Shown here: positions 26,797 to 36,258 of the stretch, in pieces
Layout of the letters: each line of letters begins with the position of its first letter
Position numbering within the stretch: position 1 is the stretch's first letter
DNA from: Oceanisphaera pacifica
GTDB lineage: Bacteria > Pseudomonadota > Gammaproteobacteria > Enterobacterales > Aeromonadaceae
Direction of reading: 5' to 3'
NCBI RefSeq assembly: GCF_017498065.1
Contig: NZ_JAGDFX010000005.1
Coordinates: forward strand, 1-64,000
DNA: 64,000 bases
Program-made: the position numbers and the translations under genes
Notes under the pieces: model-generated
Databases searched by the model: none
What the model saw: only the letters and a program-made list of their open reading frames with translations
Told to the model about the DNA's origin: nothing

Positions 26797-28533
26797 ATGC
26801 GCTTTCATTTATTGCTATTAACTTGGGCCCTATTCAGCTTTTCTACGCTTGCAGACTCTCGTTTACCTGCTCCTGAAGCCGCAACTGGCTGGAATGAGAA
26901 ACCACTGGTGGACGCACACCATGCTATGGTGGTCACGGCCAACCCTTATGCAAGCAAAGCCGCGCAACAAATGTTGCAACTTGGCGGCAGCGCGGTAGAT
27001 GCCATGATAGCCGCACAAGCCGTTCTCACCTTGGTAGAGCCTCAATCCTCAGGTTTAGGTGGCGGTGGTTTTATGGTGTATTGGCAACAAGAAAACGCCA
27101 TGTTAACCACCTTAGATGGGCGAGAAACCGCTCCTATGGCGGCACCCAGTGACTTGTTTTTAGATGATAACCAAGCGCCGCTCGCCTTTTATGATGCCGT
27201 GGTAGGTGGGCGCTCTGTGGGAACGCCCGGCACAGTTAGATTAATGTGGCACGCTCACCAACGCTTTGGTGAGCTTGACTGGTCTGTGCTTTTTACCCCT
27301 GCTATTCGCCTCGCCACGGAAGGTTTTACTGTCTCACCCCGCCTCGCTCGGCTTATTGCAAAAGATAAACATCATTTAGTAAAAGATCCCGACAGTAGAG
27401 ATTACTTTTTTGACTCACAAGGTAACCCTCTGGCCGCAGGCAGCCATAAAACAAACCCTCAACTGGCCAAGGTGTTGCGCCAAATTAGCCAACATGGGCC
27501 CGATGCTTTTTATCAAGGAGCCTTGGCAGAGAAGATAGTGAACAAGGTCGCTCAGGCGGAGCATCCAGGATATTTACGCTTATCAGATCTCAGTGAGTAT
27601 CAAGTAAAAGAGCGCCCAGCTTTGTGCGCACCCTATCGCCAATATCAGATTTGCGGTATGGGGCCACCCAGCTCGGGCACGCTCGCATTAGGGCAAATTT
27701 TAGGTATGTTGGCTCACTCTAACTTGGCCGCGCTTGGCCCTAATTCGCCTCAAAGCTGGCGTTTAATTGCGGATGCCTCTCGCCTCGCCTTTGCCGATCG
27801 TAATCGCTATGTGGCCGACAACGACTTTGTTCAGGTTCCCACTGAAGCATTATTAGCCCCCGCCTATCTTGCTAAGCGCGCAGCCTTACTAAATCAATCG
27901 AATCAAGCCTTGCTCAGTGTGAGCCCTGGTCAACCTTTAGCTAATCTCAACCGTCAAGGTTCTGATAGTTCACCAGAGTTTCCCTCCACCACCCACTTAA
28001 GCATTGTTGATAACAAGGGTAATGCCCTCTCTATGACCAGCACCATAGAAAACGGCTTTGGCTCACGACTCATGGTACAGGGTTTTTTACTCAATAATGA
28101 GCTAACGGATTTTGCATTTAGCCCCGTGATTGAAGGTGAGCCTGTGGCTAATCGGCTTGAGCCTGGCAAACGCCCACGTTCCTCTATGGCGCCCACTATT
28201 GTTATGCAAGACAATCAGCCATTATTAATTGTAGGCTCACCGGGTGGCAGTAGCATTATTGGCTATGTATTACATAGCATCATTAATATTCTTGACTGGG
28301 GAATGACGCCCGCACAAGCTCTTCATCAACCGCATATCATACACAGAGGTAAGGTATTAGAAATGGAAGCAAGTGGGAGAAATATTGCCTTACAATCCGC
28401 GATGTCGGCACTCGGATTTACTGTTAAATTTACCGAGCTTAATTCTGGGCTACACGCCATTATGCTAACCGATGAAGGCATTACTGGTGCGGCTGACCCT
28501 AGACGCGAAGGCGTAGCACTGGCGGCTGATTAA
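26797..28533 (+). CDS. ggt: Gamma-glutamyltransferase
   Basis: Periplasmic enzyme that hydrolyses or transfers the gamma-glutamyl group of glutathione. It has a signal peptide (about residues 1-19, LLLLTWALFSFSTLADS), the large-subunit block SSGLGGGGFMVYW and the autoprocessing site before Thr398 (PSTTHLSIVD), which becomes the nucleophile of the small subunit. MTSTIENGFGSRLMVQGFLLNNELTDF and PGKRPRSSMAPTIV are typical of the small subunit. 578 residues, monocistronic, with GGAGCAAAGGC before the ATG. Confidence 0.94.
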   Translation: MRFHLLLLTWALFSFSTLADSRLPAPEAATGWNEKPLVDAHHAMVVTANPYASKAAQQMLQLGGSAVDAMIAAQAVLTLVEPQSSGLGGGGFMVYWQQENAMLTTLDGRETAPMAAPSDLFLDDNQAPLAFYDAVVGGRSVGTPGTVRLMWHAHQRFGELDWSVLFTPAIRLATEGFTVSPRLARLIAKDKHHLVKDPDSRDYFFDSQGNPLAAGSHKTNPQLAKVLRQISQHGPDAFYQGALAEKIVNKVAQAEHPGYLRLSDLSEYQVKERPALCAPYRQYQICGMGPPSSGTLALGQILGMLAHSNLAALGPNSPQSWRLIADASRLAFADRNRYVADNDFVQVPTEALLAPAYLAKRAALLNQSNQALLSVSPGQPLANLNRQGSDSSPEFPSTTHLSIVDNKGNALSMTSTIENGFGSRLMVQGFLLNNELTDFAFSPVIEGEPVANRLEPGKRPRSSMAPTIVMQDNQPLLIVGSPGGSSIIGYVLHSIINILDWGMTPAQALHQPHIIHRGKVLEMEASGRNIALQSAMSALGFTVKFTELNSGLHAIMLTDEGITGAADPRREGVALAAD

Positions 28534-28630
28534 GATATTTAAAAAATAATGCGGTGCTGAGAAGTTTCTTGTTGTTAATACAGATATAATTACGACAATA
28601 ATTGTCTTTTAATGTCGGGCATCACAATCA

Positions 28631-30184
28631 ATGAATAGAAGAAACCAGCATATTATTGACGAGGAAGTCACCTACGGGCGCCATGAACAATTGGTTTCAA
28701 CCACAGATTTACGTGGCGTTATTACTTATACTAACGATATTTTTTGTCGGGTTGCAGGCTATGAGCCCGGGGAATTAGATGGAAAAAGTCATAATATCAT
28801 TCGCCATCCCGATATGCCCAAAGCGGCATTTAAAGATCTTTGGACACACGCCAAAGCCGGTCGCCCTTGGCGTGGTGCCGTTAAAAACCGCTGTAAAGAT
28901 GGCCGTTACTACTGGGTTGATGCCTATGTCACGCCTATTTATCAAGACAGTAAAATAATTGGCTACCAGTCGGTACGCACTAAGTTAGATGATAAAACAC
29001 GCGATATTGCCAGCAAAGCTTATCAACAACTGCTAAAACAAGAACAACAAAAGCGCCACCCAAACACTTGGCTCAAGCCAATGATTACCGCCCTCCCCCT
29101 AGCTGGGCTATTTGCGTTATTGGTTGCAGCCTTTTTCACTGGTGGCGCCAGCCAACTACTGTGGAGCTTGTTGCCTTTAGTTTGGTTAGCCCTGTGTTAT
29201 CAAAAGCCTTTATTAGGCACTCGGCGCTACTTGCGCGGCCTTGGTCAAGAATATGACAGTATTTCGCGACTGGTTTACTCGGGGGACGCCACACATGCTA
29301 TTGCCGACTATCACCTTAAAATGTGGCAAGCCCGTACCCGCACTATTTTAGGTCGTGTGGATGACGCCACCGACTCGCTTAAAGAGCTGTCTAAATCTAT
29401 GGGGCAAGCCATGACAGGGGCACGGGTCGAGCTAAGCCAACAAGACAGTGAAACCCATCAAATTGCCGCAGCCATTAATGAAATGTCGGCCACCGCCAAT
29501 GAGATAACGCGCAATACTCAGCAAGCCGCTACTAATGCCGAACAAGCACAGCAGCAATGTCATATTAGCCAACAACAACTTGAGCAAACCCGTATTAAAA
29601 TTGTCAGTCTTGCGGAGGATGCTCAACAAGCTGCTGCCGCTACACTGGCTCTTACTGAAGAGTCTGATCGTATTGGCACGCTTATGGGGGAGATCCAAGG
29701 AATTGCCGATCAAACCAACCTACTGGCATTAAACGCCGCTATTGAAGCGGCTCGGGCAGGTGAGCATGGTCGCGGTTTTGCTGTGGTAGCCGAGGAAGTT
29801 CGCGCATTATCGACTCGCACCCACGGGGCAACTGAGCATATTCAAGGCAGTATTAATAATATTCAGCAAACTTTGGCACAATGGCGCACCATGATGGATA
29901 CCAATATGGAGCACAGCCAAGACTGCGTACAGGCAACTCAAGCAGGCAGCGATAGCTTACAGCAGGTTGTGAGTGAAATTGATCATATTGCAGGGATTAC
30001 GGTACAAATATCGTCTGCTGCCGAACAGCAGCAATTAGTGGCCGAGGAAATTAGTCATAATGTGCATCATATTTCTGAAACCTCCTCTGCTAACTTAACT
30101 AAAATTGAGCAGGTAGAAAGCTCAAGTAAACAACTACTGGAGCAATCTCAGGGGCTAAACGACTTAACTCGGACTTTTTCTTAA
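28631..30184 (+). CDS. PAS-containing methyl-accepting chemotaxis protein (Aer-like)
   Basis: 517 residues: an N-terminal PAS domain (about 15-115; [51 protein letters not shown]) as in the redox sensor Aer, two close hydrophobic segments (about 150-195), then a cytoplasmic signalling domain whose hairpin tip is [20 protein letters not shown]. There is no periplasmic sensor domain. It probably senses redox or oxygen through a PAS cofactor and signals to CheA/CheW; FAD binding is inferred from Aer. Confidence 0.87.
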   Translation: MNRRNQHIIDEEVTYGRHEQLVSTTDLRGVITYTNDIFCRVAGYEPGELDGKSHNIIRHPDMPKAAFKDLWTHAKAGRPWRGAVKNRCKDGRYYWVDAYVTPIYQDSKIIGYQSVRTKLDDKTRDIASKAYQQLLKQEQQKRHPNTWLKPMITALPLAGLFALLVAAFFTGGASQLLWSLLPLVWLALCYQKPLLGTRRYLRGLGQEYDSISRLVYSGDATHAIADYHLKMWQARTRTILGRVDDATDSLKELSKSMGQAMTGARVELSQQDSETHQIAAAINEMSATANEITRNTQQAATNAEQAQQQCHISQQQLEQTRIKIVSLAEDAQQAAAATLALTEESDRIGTLMGEIQGIADQTNLLALNAAIEAARAGEHGRGFAVVAEEVRALSTRTHGATEHIQGSINNIQQTLAQWRTMMDTNMEHSQDCVQATQAGSDSLQQVVSEIDHIAGITVQISSAAEQQQLVAEEISHNVHHISETSSANLTKIEQVESSSKQLLEQSQGLNDLTRTFS

Positions 30185-30197
30185 ATATTAGTCATTT

Positions 30198-30560
30198 ATG
30201 AAGCGCTTGCGAACTGATCACTCACACAAAATTTTGCACCTCGTTTCCTTGGTGCCTTACGGCTGCGTGGTCAGTTATGGTCAACTGGCTGATTTAGCAG
30301 GCCTACCGGGGCGCGCCCGATTAGTGGGGCGCACGTTGCGCGTGCATAATACCGAACAGCTGCCTTGGCACAGAGTTGTGGCGGCTAATGGTCGATTAAG
30401 CTTACCTAAAGGCAGCCCCGCCTTAAACGAACAACGACAGCGCTTAATCAGTGAAGGGGTAACCTTTAAAGGGAATGCCATTACTGGTGCCTGCGTTGCT
30501 ATGACTAAGCATCAATGGCAGCCAGATCTTGGCGCCATCTTGATGTTGTTTGATGGATAA
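30198..30560 (+). CDS. Alkyltransferase-like protein (ATL)
   Basis: 120-residue homologue of the C-terminal domain of O6-methylguanine-DNA methyltransferase in which the acceptor cysteine of PCHRV is tryptophan (PWHRVVAANGRL). Such proteins cannot dealkylate DNA; they bind O6-alkylguanine, flip it and recruit nucleotide-excision repair. The YGQLADLAG DNA-recognition helix and the Arg finger region (RLVGRTLR) are kept. The gene lies 13 bases after the chemoreceptor and may be co-transcribed. A uvrC gene is in the same window. Confidence 0.88.
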   Translation: MKRLRTDHSHKILHLVSLVPYGCVVSYGQLADLAGLPGRARLVGRTLRVHNTEQLPWHRVVAANGRLSLPKGSPALNEQRQRLISEGVTFKGNAITGACVAMTKHQWQPDLGAILMLFDG

Positions 30561-30871
30561 TACCCATCTAAATAAAAATGTGGCCTAGCTTAAAATTGGA
30601 CACGAGAGACAACAGAGTCAGTTTCTAGGCAGGCGATGTTGCAGTCTAGGAACGGATAAATGGAGCGACTTTTTACTCAGCTGTTATACAAATAAAAATC
30701 GCTTAGTGAGCTTTCTAGGTTGGTATAAGCTGAGCAGTTAAGGTTAAAGTGACAGAGGTTATCTTTGGGCAAGCAATTTTATGTTCTTTTATTATGTCGC
30801 TTGGGTAAATTCACTTATCAGCGCTTTACTACAAAAACCTAGCGTATAACCCCATTATCAAACTTAGAGCA
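30561..30871. other. Intergenic region without a recognised gene
   Basis: 311 bases between the convergent ATL and DUF2955 genes. Two CTAAATAAAAAT/CAAATAAAAAT segments, each followed by similar G/T-rich sequence, hint at a degenerate internal duplication. I see no ORF, tRNA or clear terminator. Confidence 0.5.
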
Positions 30872-31942
30872 TTAAGGTGCTCTCAGTGCAATCGACTCTG
30901 CGCTACTGGAGCTAGTACGACACCGCAACCACTCCAGCCCCCACAAAGCCAGCCAAGCATAGAGTGTAATAACAATGAATAACCCCATACGCACGGCAAA
31001 TGCTTGATAAACGTCTTTTCCGTTGGCGCTATCTTCAACCGCAGGCCCCAACAGTATCAGCATGGTGATCAGTACATTTTGCCAAAACGATGGCGAGTAC
31101 TGGCTTAAGATAACGGTATAAAATTTGCCGCTAATAAATAAAGCAGCCAAAAGCATCCACAAAAAATACATCCATAGATTAGGAGCAATACTCAAGCCAA
31201 ACCAAATTAATAGCGCAAATAATCCCGCCATTAATGTAGACCCTAACAACTCTCTACCGGCATGGCGCGCATTCATAATAGAAGTTTGCTGACCTAACAT
31301 AACAGCTTTCATTATTATGGGCATAAAAGCTGCGGGGTTAATTAACAGCACCAAATAACAGGGAAAGACAATAAGCGTTGCACGTAGAGCAAGCCAATTG
31401 GATTGCACGACGTCCGCCTTTTTTTCTGGCATACCCGAAGCTTGTTGCTCATCCTCAGGAAACAGCGGATACACTAACCACTGGCACACGACTCCCACGG
31501 CCACACCAACAAGAAGAGCATCAATAACGGCTCTTGCAGCTTCAAAGCTCACCGTTCCCGCTGCACTAATCATAGTAATACCAACCGTCAATAGTGTTGC
31601 AGCAGCAGCCTTACCCAAGTTAATACTAATAAAGTTGCTAACAAAAAGGCCAACAAATACTAACAGTAATCCCGTTATGGGGTAATGCATTAAAAATGGC
31701 AAGAGCAGCAGCCCAATACTCAGTATAAGGCTGAACACTAATAATAGGCCTAACAACCCTTTTAGCGCTATCGGCGGCTTGGGGGCTGCACCCAGTATAA
31801 ACACAAATAAGGGTGCCAAAAATGGCATATCTACCCCTAGTGCATAAGCCAGCATTAAAGACAGAGCAATGGTCAGAGCCAGTCGAAAAACTCGCCGCGC
31901 TTTTAATGGCATAATATTGCTGTGAACAGCCCTAATACGCAT
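30872..31942 (-). CDS. DUF2955 (FUSC-like) membrane transport protein
   Basis: 356-residue multi-pass membrane protein with two clusters of hydrophobic helices (about residues 15-160 and 195-335), the layout of the DUF2955/FUSC group that includes AaeB-type aromatic acid exporters. It starts 11 bases inside the preceding HlyD-family gene, so the two are translationally coupled; an alternative ATG at 31912 is possible. It is the last gene of a four-gene efflux operon, where it would be the inner-membrane pump. Substrate unknown. Confidence 0.8.
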   Translation of the reverse strand: MRIRAVHSNIMPLKARRVFRLALTIALSLMLAYALGVDMPFLAPLFVFILGAAPKPPIALKGLLGLLLVFSLILSIGLLLLPFLMHYPITGLLLVFVGLFVSNFISINLGKAAAATLLTVGITMISAAGTVSFEAARAVIDALLVGVAVGVVCQWLVYPLFPEDEQQASGMPEKKADVVQSNWLALRATLIVFPCYLVLLINPAAFMPIIMKAVMLGQQTSIMNARHAGRELLGSTLMAGLFALLIWFGLSIAPNLWMYFLWMLLAALFISGKFYTVILSQYSPSFWQNVLITMLILLGPAVEDSANGKDVYQAFAVRMGLFIVITLYAWLALWGLEWLRCRTSSSSAESIALRAP

Positions 31943-33071
31943 AGGATATTAGGCTCTTAAAGCGAATATATGCTTTACCTAACCAAGCTAACAAGCCACC
32001 TTGTTCATTGTAGGCGATAACGGCGGCTTGGCCGCCAATGCGTAAACTTTTCTGTAGCTCAGGATCTTGAGTTACATCAAAAGTCACATTAACAGGAAAA
32101 CGTTGCGATTGACGTAACCAATCACGACTATTATCAATAGTGGGTAACGTGCCTGGGCTGGACGCTTTTCCTGCGCTAACCCCTAAACCAATACTACTCA
32201 CTTTGCCCTGAAATATCTGTCCAGGCAATATGTCGAAAGCCAGCTCTACCGGCGTGCCTGCACGCATCAAACTTAAATTGTTCTCTGTATATTCTGCCCG
32301 CACCCATACATCTCGCACTGCCACCAGCGTCATCATGGGCGTTCCTGCTCCAGCGAACAAGCCAATATCGGTATGCAAATCGGTTATCACCCCCCGTGAT
32401 GAGGCTGTTACTGTGGTGCGTTCTAGATCGAGTTCTGCCTTTTCTACTGCTTTTTCAGCAATTTGTACTAAAGTATTCTGCGCTCCGTTATCGCCGCCTT
32501 TTTGTTCAATTGCACGTTGAATATCGGCTTTTGCAGCCGCCACTCCAGCCTTAGCTTGATCTAATGTTGCGCGAGAAATTTCTAATCGCCGCATTGAGAT
32601 TGTGCCAGGATCATTGGCTCGTAAACGTTCTAGTCTATGGGTGTCTTGTTCAGATTTTAATAAGTTGGCTTGAGCGGCACGCAGGTTGGCTCGAGCGGAA
32701 ATAACGGCGGCATCTCCAGCTTGTACTTGGCGCAAGGTGTTATCGAGATCAGAACGGGCCTTAGCAAGTGCTATTTCGTATTGGCTAGGGTCGATACGAA
32801 ACAATCGATCGCCTTTTTCTACGGTTTGGTTGTTCTCTACCCAAACTTCAAGCACCACCCCAGATACTTGGGGAGCGACCCCTATAACATAACCTTGAAC
32901 TCGAGCTTGGTCAGTATAAGGAGTGTAGCGATCTGCCAATATATACAAGGCTAAACTGAGCACAATTAGCCCTATGAGCAGTAGGCCGCTTTTTTTGACC
33001 ACTTTTAGTGCCGAGTGATTAGCCTGCTCTGTTGGAGCAGAATGGTTATGTTTTTTTTCGGTATGACTCAT
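31932..33071 (-). CDS. HlyD/EmrA-family membrane fusion protein
   Basis: Periplasmic adaptor of a tripartite efflux system, 379 residues. One N-terminal transmembrane helix (about 28-46, GLLLIGLIVLSLALYILA), a lipoyl half-motif (VAPQVSGVVLEVWVENNQTVEKGDRLFRIDP), a long alpha-hairpin and the closing beta-barrel with LVAVRDVWVRAEYTENNL. It lies between the outer-membrane factor and the DUF2955 pump, which gives the order adaptor-pump typical of AaeAB-like systems. Confidence 0.88.
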   Translation of the reverse strand: MSHTEKKHNHSAPTEQANHSALKVVKKSGLLLIGLIVLSLALYILADRYTPYTDQARVQGYVIGVAPQVSGVVLEVWVENNQTVEKGDRLFRIDPSQYEIALAKARSDLDNTLRQVQAGDAAVISARANLRAAQANLLKSEQDTHRLERLRANDPGTISMRRLEISRATLDQAKAGVAAAKADIQRAIEQKGGDNGAQNTLVQIAEKAVEKAELDLERTTVTASSRGVITDLHTDIGLFAGAGTPMMTLVAVRDVWVRAEYTENNLSLMRAGTPVELAFDILPGQIFQGKVSSIGLGVSAGKASSPGTLPTIDNSRDWLRQSQRFPVNVTFDVTQDPELQKSLRIGGQAAVIAYNEQGGLLAWLGKAYIRFKSLISYAY

Positions 33072-33088
33072 GACTTTCAGCCTCTTAT

Positions 33089-34615
33089 CTATTCTTGCAA
33101 CGTGGGTAATGGTTGCTCTAGCTGATCACCCCAGTCAGTCCGTTGCTCCATCTGCTGGCGCAGTTTCTTTGGTACGATTTGCTCAACCGACGTTGGCTGC
33201 CAACCTCCACCCAGCGCTTTGTACAGCGCAATCACTGCATTAATATGTTCACCTTGGTTTACCACTAACTTATTGGACTGAGTCGCCAACGATCGCTGCG
33301 CATCTAAAACCCGCTGAAAATCAGAGTAGCCTTCTTGATAGCGCGAAGTAGACAAGGTTAGAGAACGCTCAGCTGCCGCCAATGATTGCTGCAAAATAGC
33401 GTCTTGCTCTAATGTTTTAACGACCACAATGGCAGCATCATCAATCTCACGGGCTGCTTGTAATACCGTATTTTGGTAACTCTCAATTGCTTGCTGTAGT
33501 CGCACATCCTGTACACGGATGTTATTTTTGATACGTCCATAATTAAAAAGATTCCAAGTAAAGCTGGGGCCAACCGCAGTGCTTAAAGTATTTGTGTTGC
33601 CTCCCAATGAGCTTCCCGACCAGCCTATATTGCCAAGCAGTGATATAGAGGGATACAGCTGTGCTTCAGCAAGCCCTATTTGCGCAGACTGTGCTGCTAC
33701 TTGCCAAGCAGAGGTGCGAACATCCGGTCGGCGCATCAATAACCGTGCTGGTAGGTCTTGGATCATGGTTTTACTGAGTGCAGGTAAGGTGTTGGGTAAT
33801 GCTGACAGCTCCGGCATATTGCCCGGTGGCCGACCTAATAACACGCCCAAAGCATTACTTAATTGTTGTTGGCCTATTTCCAGTTTAGGAATGGTGGATA
33901 AGGTGACCAGATACTGGTTTTTGGCTTGTTGCACATCAAGCTCGCCAGATTGACCACTGGTATACAGTTTTTCAGTAATTTCAAGGCTGCGTTTTTGTAA
34001 GGCAGCATTCTGTTTGGCTATATATATCTGCCGCGCGGTAGTTCGATAAGAAAAGTAAGTTTGCGCGACTAAAGCATTTAACAAGACTTGGGCATTTTTT
34101 TCATTGCTGATGGATGAAAAAAATGCTGCATCAGCAGATTCAATACCACGTTGAAAGCGCCCCCAAAAGTCTAACTCCCAACCAAGATTAACGCCTACAT
34201 CGTAGCTTGTTAGATTAGAGTGACTGGCATTGCTGCCAGTACTCCAGCTGTCAGAGTGCATCACTGCGCCTGTTGCTCGTTGTGCTTGCGGATAACGATT
34301 ACCTTGAGCGATGCCGAGCACTGCACGACTTTCCAAAATACGTAAGCCGGCGATGCGCAAACTGGAATTTTCAGCGCGAGCGGTTTTTAGCAACTCATTT
34401 AATACCGGATCGGCAAAGGATAACCACCAAAACTCTAGCTCTTGATTACGTTCAGACATGCCAGAAACGGGGGGATGTATTTGCCCATATAAACTAGACT
34501 CCCAGTCCGCTAACCAGTCAACCTTAGGTTCACTATAGTCAGGCCCCAAAGTAGTGCATGCAGTCACCATGGTGACTGCAAACAATAGCATTATCCGATA
34601 GGTCACTGTTTTCAA
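33089..34615 (-). CDS. NodT-family outer membrane efflux channel
   Basis: 508-residue outer-membrane factor of the TolC/NodT type. The N-terminus is a lipoprotein signal with lipobox VTAC (Cys20), and two repeated coiled-coil/barrel halves follow, with family signatures GWELDFWGRFQRGIESADA, DLPARLLMRRPDVRTSAWQV and YGRIKNNIRVQDVRLQQA. It would form the exit duct for the adaptor and pump encoded downstream. It overlaps the AI-2E-family gene by four bases. Confidence 0.9.
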   Translation of the reverse strand: MKTVTYRIMLLFAVTMVTACTTLGPDYSEPKVDWLADWESSLYGQIHPPVSGMSERNQELEFWWLSFADPVLNELLKTARAENSSLRIAGLRILESRAVLGIAQGNRYPQAQRATGAVMHSDSWSTGSNASHSNLTSYDVGVNLGWELDFWGRFQRGIESADAAFFSSISNEKNAQVLLNALVAQTYFSYRTTARQIYIAKQNAALQKRSLEITEKLYTSGQSGELDVQQAKNQYLVTLSTIPKLEIGQQQLSNALGVLLGRPPGNMPELSALPNTLPALSKTMIQDLPARLLMRRPDVRTSAWQVAAQSAQIGLAEAQLYPSISLLGNIGWSGSSLGGNTNTLSTAVGPSFTWNLFNYGRIKNNIRVQDVRLQQAIESYQNTVLQAAREIDDAAIVVVKTLEQDAILQQSLAAAERSLTLSTSRYQEGYSDFQRVLDAQRSLATQSNKLVVNQGEHINAVIALYKALGGGWQPTSVEQIVPKKLRQQMEQRTDWGDQLEQPLPTLQE

Positions 34616-35739
34616 ACGTTAGAATCCGTTACATTTTCATTCACGGTGGTGACATTGGGCTCGGCATATTCATTTACCCACTTAATAAAGACTTGGTAGC
34701 CGACTGCAAGCAATACTGCACCTAAAAATAGCCCTATAATACCGGCAAAAATCATACCGCCCATGGCACCTAATAGTATGACCAGCATCGGCGTATTAAC
34801 AGCGCCACGCCCCAACAAAATAGGCTTAAGAACATTATCAGCAAGCCCACCTGCTAATAGATAGAGGGTCCAAATAACATTGCTGACTGTTGACGCATCT
34901 CCAACCCACCATAAGTAACCAATAGCAGGGAGAGAAACCAATAACGTTGGTAGCTGTAAAATCCCTAAAAATAAAACCAGCAACGCCAGTACACCTGCAG
35001 CAGGAAGGCCTGCAAACAAAAAGCCGACTCCAAGTATTACCGCTTGAATAAGAGCAACACCTAATACACCGACGGCCACCGAACGGGTTGTACGTATACT
35101 CAATGAATGTAATTCTGGCCCTGCTTCTGGCCCTGCGATGCGGCCTACAATTCGCGATATGCTTGCATGACCATCGGCACCATAAGCCATCATAACGCCA
35201 GCAATAACATAGGCCGCAAGAAAAAATAATACTGCAACTACCGTTTTACCTAAATAAGCCAACGTACTGCGTGCGAAGTGTTCAATAGACTCTTTATAAG
35301 TCGCCAAAAAAGCGTCCATATTATTAGCAGCATCAGCCCATAATGAATGGATCCGCTCACCAACAATGGGCCAGTTTGCAACCGCTGGATTAGGTGACGG
35401 CAACATAAGAGAGCCTGCCTGCCAAGAAGCATAGATATTGGTGATATGATCGACAAAAGATAACGAAAGAAAAAAGATAGGTACGCCCAGTAACAATAAA
35501 CCTACCACCACTATTATTGTTGAAGCTCGGCCCTGATTTCCACCTAAACGAGCTGCAATGGCTTGATGAAGCGGATATAAAGTTACCGCTAATACCAGAG
35601 CCCAAATTATCAAGCTGGCGAATGGATTAAAGATTTGAAAACATAGCCACACCAGTGTACCTATAAAGGCAAACCGAATTAATGTATCCATCAAGCTCTT
35701 AGTCACTAATCTTTCTACTAATTCTACGTTTTTATCCAT
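34612..35739 (-). CDS. AI-2E family transporter
   Basis: 375-residue membrane protein of the AI-2E/PerM family: about eight hydrophobic segments, among them LIIWALVLAVTLYPL, VGLLLLGVPIFFLSLSFV and the C-terminal helices in IFAGIIGLFLGAVLLAVGYQ. Family members export the AI-2 signal or act as Na+/H+ antiporters; which applies here cannot be told. It is the first gene of the efflux operon and is joined to the NodT gene by an ATGA overlap, an unusual partner for a tripartite pump. Confidence 0.85.
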   Translation of the reverse strand: MDKNVELVERLVTKSLMDTLIRFAFIGTLVWLCFQIFNPFASLIIWALVLAVTLYPLHQAIAARLGGNQGRASTIIVVVGLLLLGVPIFFLSLSFVDHITNIYASWQAGSLMLPSPNPAVANWPIVGERIHSLWADAANNMDAFLATYKESIEHFARSTLAYLGKTVVAVLFFLAAYVIAGVMMAYGADGHASISRIVGRIAGPEAGPELHSLSIRTTRSVAVGVLGVALIQAVILGVGFLFAGLPAAGVLALLVLFLGILQLPTLLVSLPAIGYLWWVGDASTVSNVIWTLYLLAGGLADNVLKPILLGRGAVNTPMLVILLGAMGGMIFAGIIGLFLGAVLLAVGYQVFIKWVNEYAEPNVTTVNENVTDSNV

Positions 35740-36258
35740 CTTGATTTCCCAATATCCTTATTGTTAGCACTACGCATTATATGCGTTAGTCTTGTTTTTA
35801 CACATTATGAGCCATAAGTACAATCAGTAATTACTATTATGTTGTGTAGCAGCATAATGGTATTTTTTACAGCGTGACTCAATAGGTTCACCATTCTATG
35901 CATGACACTGGTTAGCGGTATACGCAATCTCATCAAAAACGATGGTAGCGCTAACTCTAATCATGTAGTGCGTCTAATTGTAGCTCTAGATCTAGATAAG
36001 AGTAGTCTATTTCTGCTCTTCAAATATCAGTATACAAAGCTTGTAATCATTTCTTTTTGATAAAAAAGGTAAGTTGCGTGCCACCCACTCTTTTATACAG
36101 AGAACTAAGCTCGCATAAAGTACGATATAGAGGCACGTTAAACATATAGTAACTATTAATTCTTTATTCAGCTAATAAATCAGAGAGTTTGTCTGATCCG
36201 TATATATATACAGATTTAAACGAACATCATGGCAGAGCCTAATTTCTTCTTATAGGGT
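35740..36258. other. Intergenic region with an orphan LexA-like site
   Basis: 519 bases between the efflux operon start and the polB stop. No ORF with a ribosome-binding site was found. It presumably holds the efflux operon promoter; the only clear motif is the LexA-like box at 36198-36213. Confidence 0.5.
36198..36213 (-). promoter_or_regulatory. LexA-like box without an adjacent gene
   Basis: On the minus strand CTGTATATATATACGG, one mismatch from the enterobacterial/gammaproteobacterial consensus CTGT-N8-ACAG with an ideal AT core. It lies 45 bases beyond the polB stop and about 460 bases upstream of the AI-2E gene. Confidence 0.35.

Noticed and set aside
30281-30481. Loss of the cysteine in the MGMT-like protein as evidence of a pseudogene
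   Set aside because: Trp at this position in an otherwise intact 120-residue frame is the hallmark of functional ATL proteins, not decay.
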